64,000 bases of DNA from Pinisolibacter aquiterrae (GTDB lineage: Bacteria; Pseudomonadota; Alphaproteobacteria; Rhizobiales; Ancalomicrobiaceae), in contig NZ_JAFNIH010000006.1 of assembly GCF_019160155.1 (NCBI RefSeq), positions 1 through 64,000 on the forward strand. Reading direction: 5' to 3'. How positions within the stretch are numbered: the first letter of the stretch is position 1; every line of letters starts with the position of its first letter. Shown piece after piece: positions 7,557-17,292 of the stretch. The translations under genes and the position numbers were made by a program. The notes under the pieces are model-generated. The model did not search any database, was not told where the DNA came from, and saw nothing but the letters and a program-made list of their open reading frames with translations.

Positions 7557-8504
7557 ATGTACGTCTTCATTGCCCGTCGCCTGCTCCTGGCGATCCCGAC
7601 GCTGCTGATCATCTCGCTCTTCGTCTTCTCCCTGCAGAAGCTGCTGCCGGGAGATCCCGTCCTGGTGATGGCGGGCGAGGAGCGGGATCCGGCGCTGCTC
7701 GAGCTGCTGCGCGAGAAGTACCATCTGAACGACCCGATCCCGATGCAATACGCCGCCTGGATCGGCAACGCGGTGCAGGGCGATCTCGGCATCTCGCTCA
7801 GGACCAATCAGCCGGTGGTCGATCTGATCGCCGAGAAACTGCCGGTGACGCTGCAACTCGCGCTGATGTCGATGAGTTTCGCTCTGCTGATCGGCATCCC
7901 GCTCGGGGTGCTCGCGGCGGTCAAGAAGAACACGTTCCTCGATTATCTGACCAGCGTCCTGGCGTTGTCGGGGCTCTCGGTGCCGAACTTCTGGCTCGGG
8001 ATCATGTTGATCCTGCTGGTCTCGGTGAAGCTCGGCTGGCTGCCGGCGTCGGGCTACCAGCCCTTCTTCGTCGATCCGCTCCTCTCCTTGAAGACGATGC
8101 TGATGCCGTCCTTCGTGCTCGGCAACGCGCTCGCCGCCTCGATGATGCGCCACACCCGCTCGGCGATGATCGGCGTGCTCAGCTCCGACTACGTCCGCAC
8201 GGCGCGCGCCAAGGGCCTGTCGGAACGGGCGGTGATCCTGTCGCACGGGTTCCGCAACGCGGTGCTGCCGATCGTCACGCTGAGCGCGCTCCTCTTCGGC
8301 GAGCTGCTCGCCGGGGCGGTGCTGACCGAGCAGATCTTCACCATTCCCGGCTTCGGCAAGCTCATCGTCGACGCCGTCTTCACTCGCGACTACGCGGTGG
8401 TGCAGGGCGTCGTGCTGTGCACGGCGATCGGCTTCATCGGCATGAACCTCCTCGCCGACGTGCTCTACGTCGTCCTGAACCCGCGCATGAGGGCCTCGAT
8501 GTGA
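7557..8504 (+). CDS. Peptide ABC transporter permease, DppB/GsiC-like (315 aa)
   Basis: Inner-membrane permease with six predicted helices. The start MYVFIARRLLLAIPTLLIISLFVF is the standard N-terminal helix of the DppB family, and the LLPGDPV motif follows. The cytoplasmic EAA loop, which contacts the ATPase, is at residues about 220-245 (DYVRTARAKGLSERAVILSH). Length is normal. It overlaps the next permease gene by four bases, so translation is probably coupled. Confidence 0.93.
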   Translation: MYVFIARRLLLAIPTLLIISLFVFSLQKLLPGDPVLVMAGEERDPALLELLREKYHLNDPIPMQYAAWIGNAVQGDLGISLRTNQPVVDLIAEKLPVTLQLALMSMSFALLIGIPLGVLAAVKKNTFLDYLTSVLALSGLSVPNFWLGIMLILLVSVKLGWLPASGYQPFFVDPLLSLKTMLMPSFVLGNALAASMMRHTRSAMIGVLSSDYVRTARAKGLSERAVILSHGFRNAVLPIVTLSALLFGELLAGAVLTEQIFTIPGFGKLIVDAVFTRDYAVVQGVVLCTAIGFIGMNLLADVLYVVLNPRMRASM

Positions 8505-9370
8505 CCACGCTCGACGCATCCCGGGGGACGGCGAAGCGCCCGTCGAGCCGCGCCTGGCGCAAGCTCGCCGCCAACAAGGCGGCGCTGGTCGGGCTCGGCA
8601 TCGTCGCGACCTTCGCGATCCTCGCCCTCCTCGCGCCGCTTCTGCCGATCGCCGATCCGATCCAGACGAGCTGGACGGCGATCCGCAAGCCGCCGACCTG
8701 GGCCCATCCGATCGGCACCGACGAACTCGGCCGCGACATTCTCGCGCGGATGATCTGGGGCGCGCGCGCCTCGCTCTCCGCCGGCCTCTTCTCGGTGATG
8801 CTGGCGGTCTCGATCGGCGTGCCGCTCGGCATCGTCTCCGGCTATCTCGGCGGTTGGCTCGACATCGTCGTCAGCCGCATCACCGAGGCGTTCCTGGCGA
8901 TGCCGTTCCTGATCACCGCGATCGCGCTCGCCGCCTTCCTCGGTCCGAGCCTGATCAATTCGATGATCGCCATCGCGCTGTCGGCGCTGCCGATCTTCAT
9001 CCGCCTGACCCGAGGCCAGGTGCTCGCGGTCAAGGCGGAGGAATATGTCGAGGGGGCGCGGGCGATCGGCCTGGGGCCGGTCGCGATCATGGCGCGCTAC
9101 GTCTTCCCCAACGTCCTGCCGCCGATCCTGGTGCAGGCGACGCTGACCATCGCCACGGCGATCATCGCCGAGGCGAGCCTCTCCTTCCTCGGTCTCGGCC
9201 AGCAGCCGCCGGCGGCGAGTTGGGGTTCCATGCTCAACGTCGCGAAGAACTTTCTCACCCAGGCGCCGTGGATGGCGGTGTGGCCGGGTGGCGCGATCTT
9301 CCTCGTCGTCGTCGGGTTCAATCTCCTGGGCGACGGGCTCAGAGACGCCCTCGATCCCCGCGCCGCCTGA
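8501..9370 (+). CDS. Peptide ABC transporter permease, DppC/GsiD-like (289 aa)
   Basis: Second permease subunit, with an N-terminal cytoplasmic stretch and first helix (AALVGLGIVATFAILALLAPL). HPIGTDELGRDILARMIWGARASL is the DppC-family signature, and the EAA loop is YVEGARAIGLGPVAIMARYVFPN. The start is a GTG at 8501 within the ATGTGA overlap with the upstream gene, giving the normal family length. It works as a heterodimer with the preceding permease. Confidence 0.92.
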   Translation: MTTLDASRGTAKRPSSRAWRKLAANKAALVGLGIVATFAILALLAPLLPIADPIQTSWTAIRKPPTWAHPIGTDELGRDILARMIWGARASLSAGLFSVMLAVSIGVPLGIVSGYLGGWLDIVVSRITEAFLAMPFLITAIALAAFLGPSLINSMIAIALSALPIFIRLTRGQVLAVKAEEYVEGARAIGLGPVAIMARYVFPNVLPPILVQATLTIATAIIAEASLSFLGLGQQPPAASWGSMLNVAKNFLTQAPWMAVWPGGAIFLVVVGFNLLGDGLRDALDPRAA

Positions 9371-9425
9371 TCGCCCGAACGATCCACCACCCTTCCCGAC
9401 ACGCCAACCGCGAACGGAATCACAC

Positions 9426-11210
9426 ATGACCGGGTTCACCACGCGTCCGGAAATCCTCGGTACCTTCGGCGTCGTCACCACGACGCACTGGATCGCCTCG
9501 GCCGTCGGCATGGCCATCCTCGAGAAGGGCGGCAACGCCTTCGACGCGGCCGTCGCGGCCGGCTTCGTCCTTCAGGTCGTCGAGCCGCATCTGTGCGGTC
9601 CGGGCGGCGACCTGCCGGCGGTGATCCATTCGGCCCGGACCGGGCGCACCGAGGTGATCTGCGCCCAGGGGCCGGCGCCGGCGGGCGCGACCATCGAGCA
9701 CTATCGGGCCGAGGGGCTCGACATCATCCCCGGCGACGGCCTCCTCGCCACCGTCATCCCCGGCGCCTTCGACGGCTGGATGCTGATGCTGCGCGACCAC
9801 GGCTCGATGAGCGTGCGCGAGGTGCTCGAGCCGGCGATCCACTATGCCGAGGCCGGCCATCCGTTGCTGACGCGGGTCTCGGCGACCATCGCCGGGCTCG
9901 CGCCCTTCTTCGCCGAGCATTGGCCGACCTCGCACGAGACCTGGCTGCCGGGTGGGAACGTGCCGCGACCGCGTGACCTCTTCCGCAATCCCGTCCTCGC
10001 CGAGACCTGGCGGCGGATCGTCGCCGAGGCGGATGCGGCGGGCAATCGCGAGGCCGGGATCGAACGGGCGCGCGACGCCTTCTATCGCGGCTTCGTCGCC
10101 GAGCGCATCGCCGCCTATCTCGCCACCGCCGAGGTGATGGACGCCAGCGGCAACCGCCACAAGGGCGTTCTGACCGCCGACGACATGGCGAACTGGTCGG
10201 CGACCGTCGAGGCGCCGCAGACCTTCGACTATCACGGCTGGACCGTCGCCAAGACCCGGCCCTGGGGCCAGGGGCCGGTGCTGTTGCAGAGCCTGTCGAT
10301 CCTCGCCGGGATCGACGTCGCCGCGATGGATCCGGACGGGCCGGACTTCGTCCATACCGTGGTCGAGGCGATGAAGCTCGCCTATGCCGACCGCGAGGCC
10401 TATTACGGCGACCCCGACTTCATCACCGTTCCGATCGAGACGCTGCTGAGCGAGCCCTATGCGGCCGAGCGGCGCCGGCTGATCGGGGAGACGGCGTCGC
10501 TCGAACTGCGTCCCGGCCGGGTTCCCGGTTACGAGGTGCAGGTCGACCGCACCTTGGCGATGCTCGGCGCGACCTCGAAGACCGGCGCGGTCTACGAGCC
10601 GACCATGGCCCATCTCAGCGAGAAGCGCGGCGACACCGTCCACATCGACGTCATCGACCGCCACGGCAACATGGTCTCGGTGACGCCGTCGGGCGGCTGG
10701 CTCCAGTCGTCGCCGACGGTTCCGGGCCTCGGCTTCTGCCTCAATTCGCGGGCGCAGATGTTCTGGCTCGCGCCGGATCTGCCGACCTCGCTGGCGCCGG
10801 GCAAGCGACCGCGCACCACGCTCACCCCCTCGCTCGCGCTCCACGAGGGACGGCCGACGCTCTCCTTCGGCACGCCCGGCGGCGATCAGCAGGACCAGTG
10901 GCAGCTCTCCTTCTTCCTGCGCCACGTCCATCACGGTCTCGATCTCCAGGCGGCGATCGATCGGCCGCTCTTCCACACCGCGCATTTCCCCGGCTCGTTC
11001 CACCCGCGCACCAGCGATCCCGGCAGCGTGATGCTGGAATCCTCCTTCCCTGCGGCGACGCTCGAGGAGCTGCGGCGGCGCGGCCATCGCCTGACGGTGA
11101 CCGAGCCTTGGACGATCGGCCGTCTGACGGCGGCGGAACGCGACCCCGACGGCCTCCTGCGCGCCGCCGCGACCCCCAGACTGATGCAGGCCTACGCCAT
11201 CGGGAGGTGA
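9426..11210 (+). CDS. Gamma-glutamyltransferase family Ntn-hydrolase (594 aa)
   Basis: Gamma-glutamyltranspeptidase fold: a precursor expected to cut itself before a catalytic threonine and hydrolyse or transfer gamma-glutamyl or related amides. The N-terminal region (AVGMAILEKGGNAFDAAVAA, then GPGGDLPAVI) and the cleavage-site region GDTVHIDVIDRHGNMVS are present; Thr404 is the likely nucleophile. No signal peptide is visible, so a cytoplasmic location is likely, unlike classic periplasmic Ggt. It lies inside the peptide ABC transporter operon, suggesting processing of the imported peptide. Exact substrate is unknown. Confidence 0.88.
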   Translation: MTGFTTRPEILGTFGVVTTTHWIASAVGMAILEKGGNAFDAAVAAGFVLQVVEPHLCGPGGDLPAVIHSARTGRTEVICAQGPAPAGATIEHYRAEGLDIIPGDGLLATVIPGAFDGWMLMLRDHGSMSVREVLEPAIHYAEAGHPLLTRVSATIAGLAPFFAEHWPTSHETWLPGGNVPRPRDLFRNPVLAETWRRIVAEADAAGNREAGIERARDAFYRGFVAERIAAYLATAEVMDASGNRHKGVLTADDMANWSATVEAPQTFDYHGWTVAKTRPWGQGPVLLQSLSILAGIDVAAMDPDGPDFVHTVVEAMKLAYADREAYYGDPDFITVPIETLLSEPYAAERRRLIGETASLELRPGRVPGYEVQVDRTLAMLGATSKTGAVYEPTMAHLSEKRGDTVHIDVIDRHGNMVSVTPSGGWLQSSPTVPGLGFCLNSRAQMFWLAPDLPTSLAPGKRPRTTLTPSLALHEGRPTLSFGTPGGDQQDQWQLSFFLRHVHHGLDLQAAIDRPLFHTAHFPGSFHPRTSDPGSVMLESSFPAATLEELRRRGHRLTVTEPWTIGRLTAAERDPDGLLRAAATPRLMQAYAIGR

Positions 11211-11213
11211 TCC

Positions 11214-11969
11214 ATGACCTGGTCCATCGTCGCTCGCGATCCCGCGAACGGTCATTTCGGCATCGCCGTCGCGAGCCGGTTCTTCTCGGTCGGAACCCTG
11301 GTTCCGAACATCCGGCCGGGCGTCGGCGCGGTCGCGACCCAAGCCTTCGTCAATCCGCTCTACGGGGTCGACGGGCTCGCCCTCCTCGCCGAGGGGCATG
11401 CGCCGGAGGCTGTGGTCGGGATCCTCACCGGACGCGACGCGGGCCATCGCCAGCGGCAGGTCCACATGATCGACGCGCACGGGCGCAACACCGCCTTCAC
11501 CGGGGAGGCCTGCATCGACTGGGCCGGCCATCTCGTGGCGGAGAACGTCTCGGTCGCCGGCAACATGCTGGCCGGGCCGCAGGTGATCGAGACGACGCTG
11601 GCGGTCTTTCAGGCGGGCGCCGGCAAGCCGCTCGTCGAGCGTTTCCTCGAGGCGATGCAGGCCGGCGAGGACGCCGGCGGCGACAAGCGCGGCCGGCAGT
11701 CGGCGGCGATCGTCGTCTACCGCGACCAGCCCTATCCGTGGCTCGACATCCGCGCCGACGATCATCCCGATCCGCTCGCGGAACTGCGCCGCCTGTGGGC
11801 GGTGGCGGGCGAGCGCTATCTCCACGTGGCCGAGACGATGCCGACCCGGGGCAATCCCGGCGGCATGCTCGATCGCAGCGAGATCGATCGCCGCATCGCC
11901 GATCTCGAGGCGGCGCGCGAGGCGGAAGGCCGCCCCTCCGCCTCCTTCGCCACTCCCTGGAAGCCGTGA
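11214..11969 (+). CDS. DUF1028 family protein, Ntn-hydrolase-like (251 aa)
   Basis: Begins MTWSIVARDPANGHFGIAVASRFFSVG and contains GVGAVATQAFVNPLYG, the defining pattern of DUF1028 proteins. Their fold resembles N-terminal nucleophile hydrolases, but no reaction is firmly established. It starts three bases after the gamma-glutamyltransferase-like gene and precedes the ABC ATPase, so it belongs to the same peptide-use operon. A role in hydrolysing the imported compound is inference. The family length is about 225-330, so this copy is normal. Confidence 0.88.
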   Translation: MTWSIVARDPANGHFGIAVASRFFSVGTLVPNIRPGVGAVATQAFVNPLYGVDGLALLAEGHAPEAVVGILTGRDAGHRQRQVHMIDAHGRNTAFTGEACIDWAGHLVAENVSVAGNMLAGPQVIETTLAVFQAGAGKPLVERFLEAMQAGEDAGGDKRGRQSAAIVVYRDQPYPWLDIRADDHPDPLAELRRLWAVAGERYLHVAETMPTRGNPGGMLDRSEIDRRIADLEAAREAEGRPSASFATPWKP

Positions 11970-12007
11970 GCGCGACGATGCGAGACGCGCCGACGAAGGA
12001 CGTCCCC

Positions 12008-13861
12008 ATGACCGTGTCGAAGTCCGATCCGACCCCCGATTCGCGCCCGGCCGGGCCGGTTCTCGCCGTCGAGGGGCTGAGCGTCTCGTTTCTCACCGAC
12101 GGACGTCGGGCGACGGTGGTGCGCGACGTCTCCTTCGAGGTCGCCCCGGGCGAGACCCTGGCGATCGTCGGCGAGAGCGGATCCGGCAAGAGCGTCACGT
12201 CGCTGGCGGTGATGGGCCTCCTGCCGCCGCGGGTGAGCCGGGTCGAGGGGCGGATCCGCCTGATGGGGCGCGATCTCTCGTCGCTCTCGCAGACGGAGAT
12301 GAGCGCCATTCGCGGTCGCGACATGGCGATGATCTTCCAGGAGCCGATGACCAGCCTCAATCCGGTCTTTACGATCGGCCGGCAGATCTCCGAATCGCTC
12401 GTCCGCCATCTCGGCCTGACGCGCTCGGCGGCGCGCGCCGAGACGGTGCGGCTGCTCGAGAAGGTGCGCATCCCCAACGCCGCCGCCCGTTTCGACGAAT
12501 ATCCCCATCAGTTCTCCGGCGGCATGCGTCAGCGCGTGATGATCGCCATGGCGCTCGCCTCCAAGCCGAAGCTCCTGATCGCCGACGAGCCGACGACGGC
12601 CCTCGACGTGACGATCCAGGGCCAGATCCTCGACCTGATCAAGCAGTTGCAGGAAGAGGAGAACATGTCGGTGCTCTTCATCACCCACGACATGGGCGTG
12701 GTGGCGGAAGTCGCCGATCGGACCATGGTGATGTATCGCGGCGACGTGGTGGAGACCGGGACCACCCGTGACGTCTTCCATCACGGCCGTCATCCTTATA
12801 CGCGGGCGCTCCTCTCGGCGGTGCCCTGTCTCGGCGAGATGGGGGAGACGACCGACCCCGAGCGTTTCGCCGTCGTCGACATGGAGACCGGCGAGCGCCT
12901 TCCCGCCGCTCCGGTCGTCGGAACGGTCGATCGCGGCGAGCCCCCGGTCCTCAGCGTGCGCGATCTCGTCACCCGGTTCGACGTGCGCGGCGGCGTCTTC
13001 GGGCGGCGCACGGGGGCGATCCACGCGGTGGAGGGCGTCTCCTTCGATCTCCACCAGGGCGAGACGCTGGCGCTGGTGGGCGAATCGGGCTGCGGCAAGT
13101 CGACCACGGGGCGCTCGATCATGCGTCTCGTCGAGCCGGTCTCGGGCAGCGTCGAACTCGACGGGTTCGACGTCCTCGATCTCGGCGGTTCCGATCTGAG
13201 GCGCATGCGGCGCAGCATCCAGATGATCTTTCAGGATCCCTTCGCCAGCCTCAATCCGCGCATGACGGTCGGGGCCTCGGTCGCCGAGCCCTTCACGACC
13301 CATCGTCTCGGCTCGCGCGCCGAGGCCCGTGACAAGGCCGCCGATCTCCTCGAGCGCGTCGGCTTGAGCGCCGACATGTCGAGCCGCTATCCGCACGAAT
13401 TCTCCGGCGGGCAACGCCAGCGCATCGCCATAGCCCGGGCGCTGGCGCTCGACCCGAAGGTGATCGTCGCCGACGAGAGCGTCTCCGCCCTCGACGTCTC
13501 GATCAAGGCGCAGGTCTGCAATCTGCTGATGGATCTCCAGGAGAGCCTGAAGATCGCCTTCCTCTTCATCTCCCACGACATGGCGGTGGTCGAGCGGGTC
13601 AGTCACCGGGTGGCGGTGATGTATCTCGGCGAGATCGTCGAGATCGGCCCGCGCGCCGCCCTCTTCGGCAATCCGCAGCACCCCTATACGAAGAAGCTGA
13701 TCGCGGCGGTTCCCGTCCCCGATCCGGCCCGGCGCGGCATCCGCCGGAACCTCGACGTCGAGGAGTTGAAGAGCCCGGTGCGGCCGCTCGGCTATCGCCC
13801 GCCCGAGCGGCGCTATCGCACCGTCTCGCCCGGTCACGTCGTCATGGAAGACACGCTCTGA
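12008..13861 (+). CDS. Two-domain ABC transporter ATPase, GsiA/DppDF fusion (617 aa)
   Basis: Two complete nucleotide-binding domains in one chain. Domain 1 (about residues 20-270) has Walker A GESGSGKS, signature [12 protein letters not shown] and Walker B LLIADEPT. Domain 2 (about 315-570) has [23 protein letters not shown] and [12 protein letters not shown]. Each is followed by the oligopeptide-transporter C-terminal segment ([12 protein letters not shown] and [16 protein letters not shown]). ATG 12008 has AAGGA seven bases upstream; an in-frame ATG at 11978 is possible. In the second Walker B region Ser replaces the usual Pro after Glu, a common variant. It powers the two permeases encoded upstream. 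Confidence 0.93.
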   Translation: MTVSKSDPTPDSRPAGPVLAVEGLSVSFLTDGRRATVVRDVSFEVAPGETLAIVGESGSGKSVTSLAVMGLLPPRVSRVEGRIRLMGRDLSSLSQTEMSAIRGRDMAMIFQEPMTSLNPVFTIGRQISESLVRHLGLTRSAARAETVRLLEKVRIPNAAARFDEYPHQFSGGMRQRVMIAMALASKPKLLIADEPTTALDVTIQGQILDLIKQLQEEENMSVLFITHDMGVVAEVADRTMVMYRGDVVETGTTRDVFHHGRHPYTRALLSAVPCLGEMGETTDPERFAVVDMETGERLPAAPVVGTVDRGEPPVLSVRDLVTRFDVRGGVFGRRTGAIHAVEGVSFDLHQGETLALVGESGCGKSTTGRSIMRLVEPVSGSVELDGFDVLDLGGSDLRRMRRSIQMIFQDPFASLNPRMTVGASVAEPFTTHRLGSRAEARDKAADLLERVGLSADMSSRYPHEFSGGQRQRIAIARALALDPKVIVADESVSALDVSIKAQVCNLLMDLQESLKIAFLFISHDMAVVERVSHRVAVMYLGEIVEIGPRAALFGNPQHPYTKKLIAAVPVPDPARRGIRRNLDVEELKSPVRPLGYRPPERRYRTVSPGHVVMEDTL

Positions 13862-14166
13862 CGCGGGAGAGGGGGGCGGATCGCGCGAGGAGCGCCGGCC
13901 GAGATATGGCGTCGACATTCATGTGGAATGCATGTCGATAGGGGTGCCGAGGGAGGATTCCCCCGGCGCTCGCGATCGGCGGTCGACCGAAAGAAGCGAT
14001 TCTCGCCCTTCCCTCTCGGACGACGCGCTTGCGAAAAGGAGACCTTCCGCGTTAAGCTGTCCGGGTCGGCTCAAGGACGCGCCGATCGCATTCAGGCAAC
14101 GAGTGCCGCCGCCTCACATCACGTGAGGGGCGGCTTTTTTTGTGCCCGAAGGGCACCGGAGGCGTC
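13862..14166. other. Intergenic region before the CbbQ/NorQ gene
   Basis: About 305 bases with no supported gene. It contains a near-palindrome at 13913-13937, with arms CGACATTCAT and ATGCATGTCG pairing at 9 of 10 positions; this could be an operator. A strong terminator lies at 14105-14141. A transcript of 100-200 nt ending at that terminator would be a small RNA candidate or an attenuated leader for the downstream pair. Confidence 0.45.
14105..14141 (+). terminator. Intrinsic terminator upstream of the CbbQ/NorQ gene
   Basis: GCCGCC plus CCTCAC pairs with GTGAGG plus GGCGGC (one bulged G), followed directly by seven T. It lies 26 bases before the gene at 14167, so it can end only an upstream or leader transcript. 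It is a textbook rho-independent terminator. Confidence 0.8.
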
Positions 14167-14979
14167 ATGAACGCTGAACATCCGCTGGCGCGCTATCGCG
14201 TCGAGGGCAATCCCTACTACCGTGCGACGGGGGCCGAGATCGAGGTCTTCGAGGCGGCTCACGCCGATCGCATACCGATGATGCTGAAGGGGCCGACCGG
14301 CTGCGGCAAGACGCGTTTCGTCGAGCACATGGCGCATCGTCTCGGCCGGCCGCTGATCACCGTCGCCTGTCACGAGGACATGACCGCCTCCGATCTGGTC
14401 GGCCGCTTCCTGCTCGATGCCGAGGGCACCGTCTGGCAGGACGGGCCGCTGACGCTCGCGGTGCGCCACGGCGCCATTCTCTATCTCGACGAGATCGTCG
14501 AGGCGCGCCAGGACACGACGGTGGTGATCCATCCGCTCACCGACGATCGCCGGGTGCTGCCGATCGAGAAGCGCAACGAGCTGATCGCCGCTCATCCCGA
14601 CTTCCACCTCGTCGTCTCCTACAACCCCGGCTATCAGAGCGCGGTCAAGGACCTGAAGGAATCGACCAAGCAGCGCTTCGTCGCGCTCGATTTCGACTAT
14701 CCCTCGCCGCAGGTGGAGAGCGAGATCATCGCCCACGAGGCCGGCATCTCCGAGGACGTTGCGCGGCTCGTGGTGGAGATCGGCGCGCGCTCGCGCAATC
14801 TGCGCGGCCATGGCCTCGACGAAGGCGCCTCGACGCGCATGCTGATCCAGGCGGGGCGTCTGATCGGCCGCGGCATTCCGGTGCGCGAAGCCTGTCGCAT
14901 CGCTCTGGTGGTGCCGGTCACCGACGACGTCGACATGCGCGCGGCCCTGTCGCGGGCGATCGAGGCCTGTATCGCATGA
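14167..14979 (+). CDS. MoxR-type AAA+ ATPase, CbbQ/NirQ/NorQ family (270 aa)
   Basis: AAA+ chaperone-like ATPase. Walker A GPTGCGKT is at residues 42-49, Walker B AILYLDEIVEA near 105-115, and the conserved LTDDRRVLPIEK and VVSYNPGYQ segments follow. Proteins of this family form rings and, with a VWA partner, activate Rubisco (CbbQ) or nitric oxide reductase (NorQ). The ATG at 14167 has GGAG upstream. It overlaps the partner gene by four bases. No Rubisco or Nor structural gene is in the window, so the client enzyme is unknown. Confidence 0.88.
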   Translation: MNAEHPLARYRVEGNPYYRATGAEIEVFEAAHADRIPMMLKGPTGCGKTRFVEHMAHRLGRPLITVACHEDMTASDLVGRFLLDAEGTVWQDGPLTLAVRHGAILYLDEIVEARQDTTVVIHPLTDDRRVLPIEKRNELIAAHPDFHLVVSYNPGYQSAVKDLKESTKQRFVALDFDYPSPQVESEIIAHEAGISEDVARLVVEIGARSRNLRGHGLDEGASTRMLIQAGRLIGRGIPVREACRIALVVPVTDDVDMRAALSRAIEACIA

Positions 14980-17258
14980 CGACGGCGATCGCGGTCGGCG
15001 GCACGGCGCCGGACACCTTCGACGTGCTCGGGCGCATGGTGCTGGCACGCGAGACGCTGGCGCCGAGCTTCCGTGAGGCCTCGGCGGTGGCGGAGGGGTT
15101 CGCCCCCGATCTCTGGGACGACTGGTGCGCGAGCGCGCTCGCCCTCCAGCGGGCGAATGCCGGGGTCGCCTGCACGCTCGCCTTCTTCGCCGCGACGACA
15201 CGGCTCGGGCGGCGGGGGGATCTCGCGACGCCGATCGCGGTGGCGCGGGCGGCCCAAGCGATCTGCCGGGAGGCGGGATCGCGCGCCGCGACCGCGTTGA
15301 CGAGTGCCGCCGAGACTCTGGTCGGACTGGTCGGCGTGGAGATCGATCCGGTGCTGACGGCGTTGGTCGATCTCTCGCAGAAGCGGCCCGAGGCGGTGGA
15401 GCCGGCGATTTCGGTGCTCGCCCAGGTGCTGCCGGTGGTCGGCTCCTCGGCCTATGGCGAGTGGCTGGCGGCCGGGCTCAGGGCCTATGCCACCGACAAG
15501 GTCCGGCTCATCGCCTATGTGGCGCTCGAGGATCCGCTGGCGCGGGAACGGTTGCGCGATCACGGGCGCGCCGGGGCGTTGCGGCGGGCGATGCCCGAGG
15601 CGATCGGCTTCGCCGCCGCGCTCTCGGGCGAGAAGCCGACCATCCGCTTCGCCCATGGCGCGGCGCGCGCGAGTCTCGCAGCGCCGATCGTGGTGATGCC
15701 GGAATCCTTCCCCGACGTGCCGGCGGAAGAGCAGGGAGCGCTGGCGGCGGCGGTGCTGGCGCATGCGACCGCCCATCGGCTCTTCGGCGGGGCGCCGTTC
15801 GATCCGCGCCGATTGAAGCCGGTGCAGATCGCGCTCACCTCGCTGATCGAGGACGCCCGGGTGGAGACGCTGGCGCTGCGGCGGTTTCCCGGTCTCGCCC
15901 GGCTGTGGCGGCCGTTCCACGTGATCGGTCCGGACACCGCCCGCACCGTGCCCTTCCTGATGGCGCGGATGGCGCGGGCTTTGTTCGATCCGGCCTACGA
16001 GGATCCCGAACATTGGATCGCCAAGGCACGCGCCCTCTTCGACGCGGCGCGGGACCGGCTCGACGATCCCTCGATCTCGCGGGAGATCGGCAATCTCCTC
16101 GGCAACGATCTCGGCCAGATGCGGCTCTCCTTCAACGCCAAGACCTGGGTGGTCGATCCGATCTATCGCGACGATCATGCGGGACTGTGGACCTCGGAGC
16201 GTCCGCCGGAGGCGGAGGCGACCGAGATCGACGTCGCCGTCGAGGCGATGAAGCGCAAGGAAGAAGAGCGCGACGACGGCCGGCCGGGCGACGACCTTCC
16301 GCCCGAGACCGACGAGGCGGTCGGGCGGGCGCGACCGGCCCCGGCGAGCGAGGACGACGGCACGGTGATCGGCCGTCTGCCGGAATGGGATCATGAGGCG
16401 GCTCAGGAGCGGCCGGACTGGGTGACGGTGCGGGCCTATCGGCCGAACGCCACCGCCGAGGAGGCGGTCGATCGGCTGAACGACGTGGTGTCCGGTCCGG
16501 CGCGCCGGGTCGAGGCGATGATCCGCGGCGCACGTCTCGGCCTGCCGCAGCGCCTCAAGCGGCAGGGCGAGGGCGACATGCTCGATCTCGACGCGGCGAT
16601 CGGCGCGGCGATCGCCCGCCGAGTCGGCGAGGCGCCGGATCATCGCGTCTATCGTCGCACCGATCGCAAGATCCGCGACCTCGCGACGCTGATCATGATC
16701 GACACGTCCGAGAGCACGCGCGATCGTCTGCCCGGCCGGTCGAACCGGGTGCTCGACGTGGAGATCGAGGCGACGGCGGTGCTGGCCACCGCGATCGACG
16801 CGCTCGGCGATCGTCTGGCGCTGGAAGGCTTCGCCTCCGACGGACGTGAGGACGTGCGGATCACCGCGGTCAAGGATTTCGCCGATCGTTTCGACACCAC
16901 GAGCAAGGCGCGGCTGGCCGGTCTGACGCCGGGACGCTCGACGCGGCTCGGGGCGGTGCTGCGGCACGGCGGGCGCCGCTTCGCCGGCCAACGCGCCTAT
17001 CGGCGGCTCCTGGTGGTGATCACCGACGGCGAGCCCTTCGACGTCGATTGCGACGATCCGATCTATCTGGTCGAGGATGCGCGCCGGGCGGTGCGCGAGT
17101 TGCGTTCGGCCGGGATCGACGCCTTCGGCCTCGGCATCGGCGCGACGCATACGACCGGCGATCGGATCTTCGGGCGCGGCAACTTCGTCGCCCTGGCGCG
17201 CCCGGAGGATCTCGGCAAGGCGCTGTCGGCGCTCTATTTCCGCCTCGCCTCGCGGTGA
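14976..17258 (+). CDS. VWA-domain activator protein, CbbO/NorD family (760 aa)
   Basis: Partner of the preceding ATPase. The N-terminal 350 residues are helical and family-specific. A charged linker lies at about 420-470, and a C-terminal von Willebrand A domain at about 565-755. The VWA metal site DxSxS is intact (Asp576, Ser578, Ser580), and VVITDGEPFDVDCDDP follows as expected. CbbO and NorD proteins dock the AAA ring on the client enzyme. The length of 760 is nearer CbbO than most NorD. The two-gene unit stands alone between a peptide transporter and urease genes. Confidence 0.85.
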   Translation: MTTAIAVGGTAPDTFDVLGRMVLARETLAPSFREASAVAEGFAPDLWDDWCASALALQRANAGVACTLAFFAATTRLGRRGDLATPIAVARAAQAICREAGSRAATALTSAAETLVGLVGVEIDPVLTALVDLSQKRPEAVEPAISVLAQVLPVVGSSAYGEWLAAGLRAYATDKVRLIAYVALEDPLARERLRDHGRAGALRRAMPEAIGFAAALSGEKPTIRFAHGAARASLAAPIVVMPESFPDVPAEEQGALAAAVLAHATAHRLFGGAPFDPRRLKPVQIALTSLIEDARVETLALRRFPGLARLWRPFHVIGPDTARTVPFLMARMARALFDPAYEDPEHWIAKARALFDAARDRLDDPSISREIGNLLGNDLGQMRLSFNAKTWVVDPIYRDDHAGLWTSERPPEAEATEIDVAVEAMKRKEEERDDGRPGDDLPPETDEAVGRARPAPASEDDGTVIGRLPEWDHEAAQERPDWVTVRAYRPNATAEEAVDRLNDVVSGPARRVEAMIRGARLGLPQRLKRQGEGDMLDLDAAIGAAIARRVGEAPDHRVYRRTDRKIRDLATLIMIDTSESTRDRLPGRSNRVLDVEIEATAVLATAIDALGDRLALEGFASDGREDVRITAVKDFADRFDTTSKARLAGLTPGRSTRLGAVLRHGGRRFAGQRAYRRLLVVITDGEPFDVDCDDPIYLVEDARRAVRELRSAGIDAFGLGIGATHTTGDRIFGRGNFVALARPEDLGKALSALYFRLASR

Positions 17259-17266
17259 GGCGGACG

Positions 17267-17292
17267 GATCTCGGCGGTCGCCCGCCGAGATC
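17267..17292. terminator. Bidirectional hairpin between convergent genes
   Basis: GATCTCGGCGG and CCGCCGAGATC form a perfect 11-bp stem around TCGC, exactly between the CbbO-like stop and the ureD stop. There is no T-tract, but position and strength suggest 3'-end formation for both transcripts. Confidence 0.6.

Noticed and set aside
5988-8519. 843-codon open frame on the minus strand across the peptide transporter genes
   Set aside because: It is antisense to well-recognised genes, is rich in Arg, His, Asp and Glu as expected of the complementary frame in high-G+C DNA, and resembles no protein.
11816-13918. Long minus-strand frame opposite the fused ABC ATPase
   Set aside because: The plus strand has two perfect ATPase domains; the antisense frame is a codon-bias shadow.
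14167-17258. Firm assignment as norQ-norD
   Set aside because: No nitric oxide reductase genes are in the window, and CbbQ/CbbO fit equally well by length and motifs.
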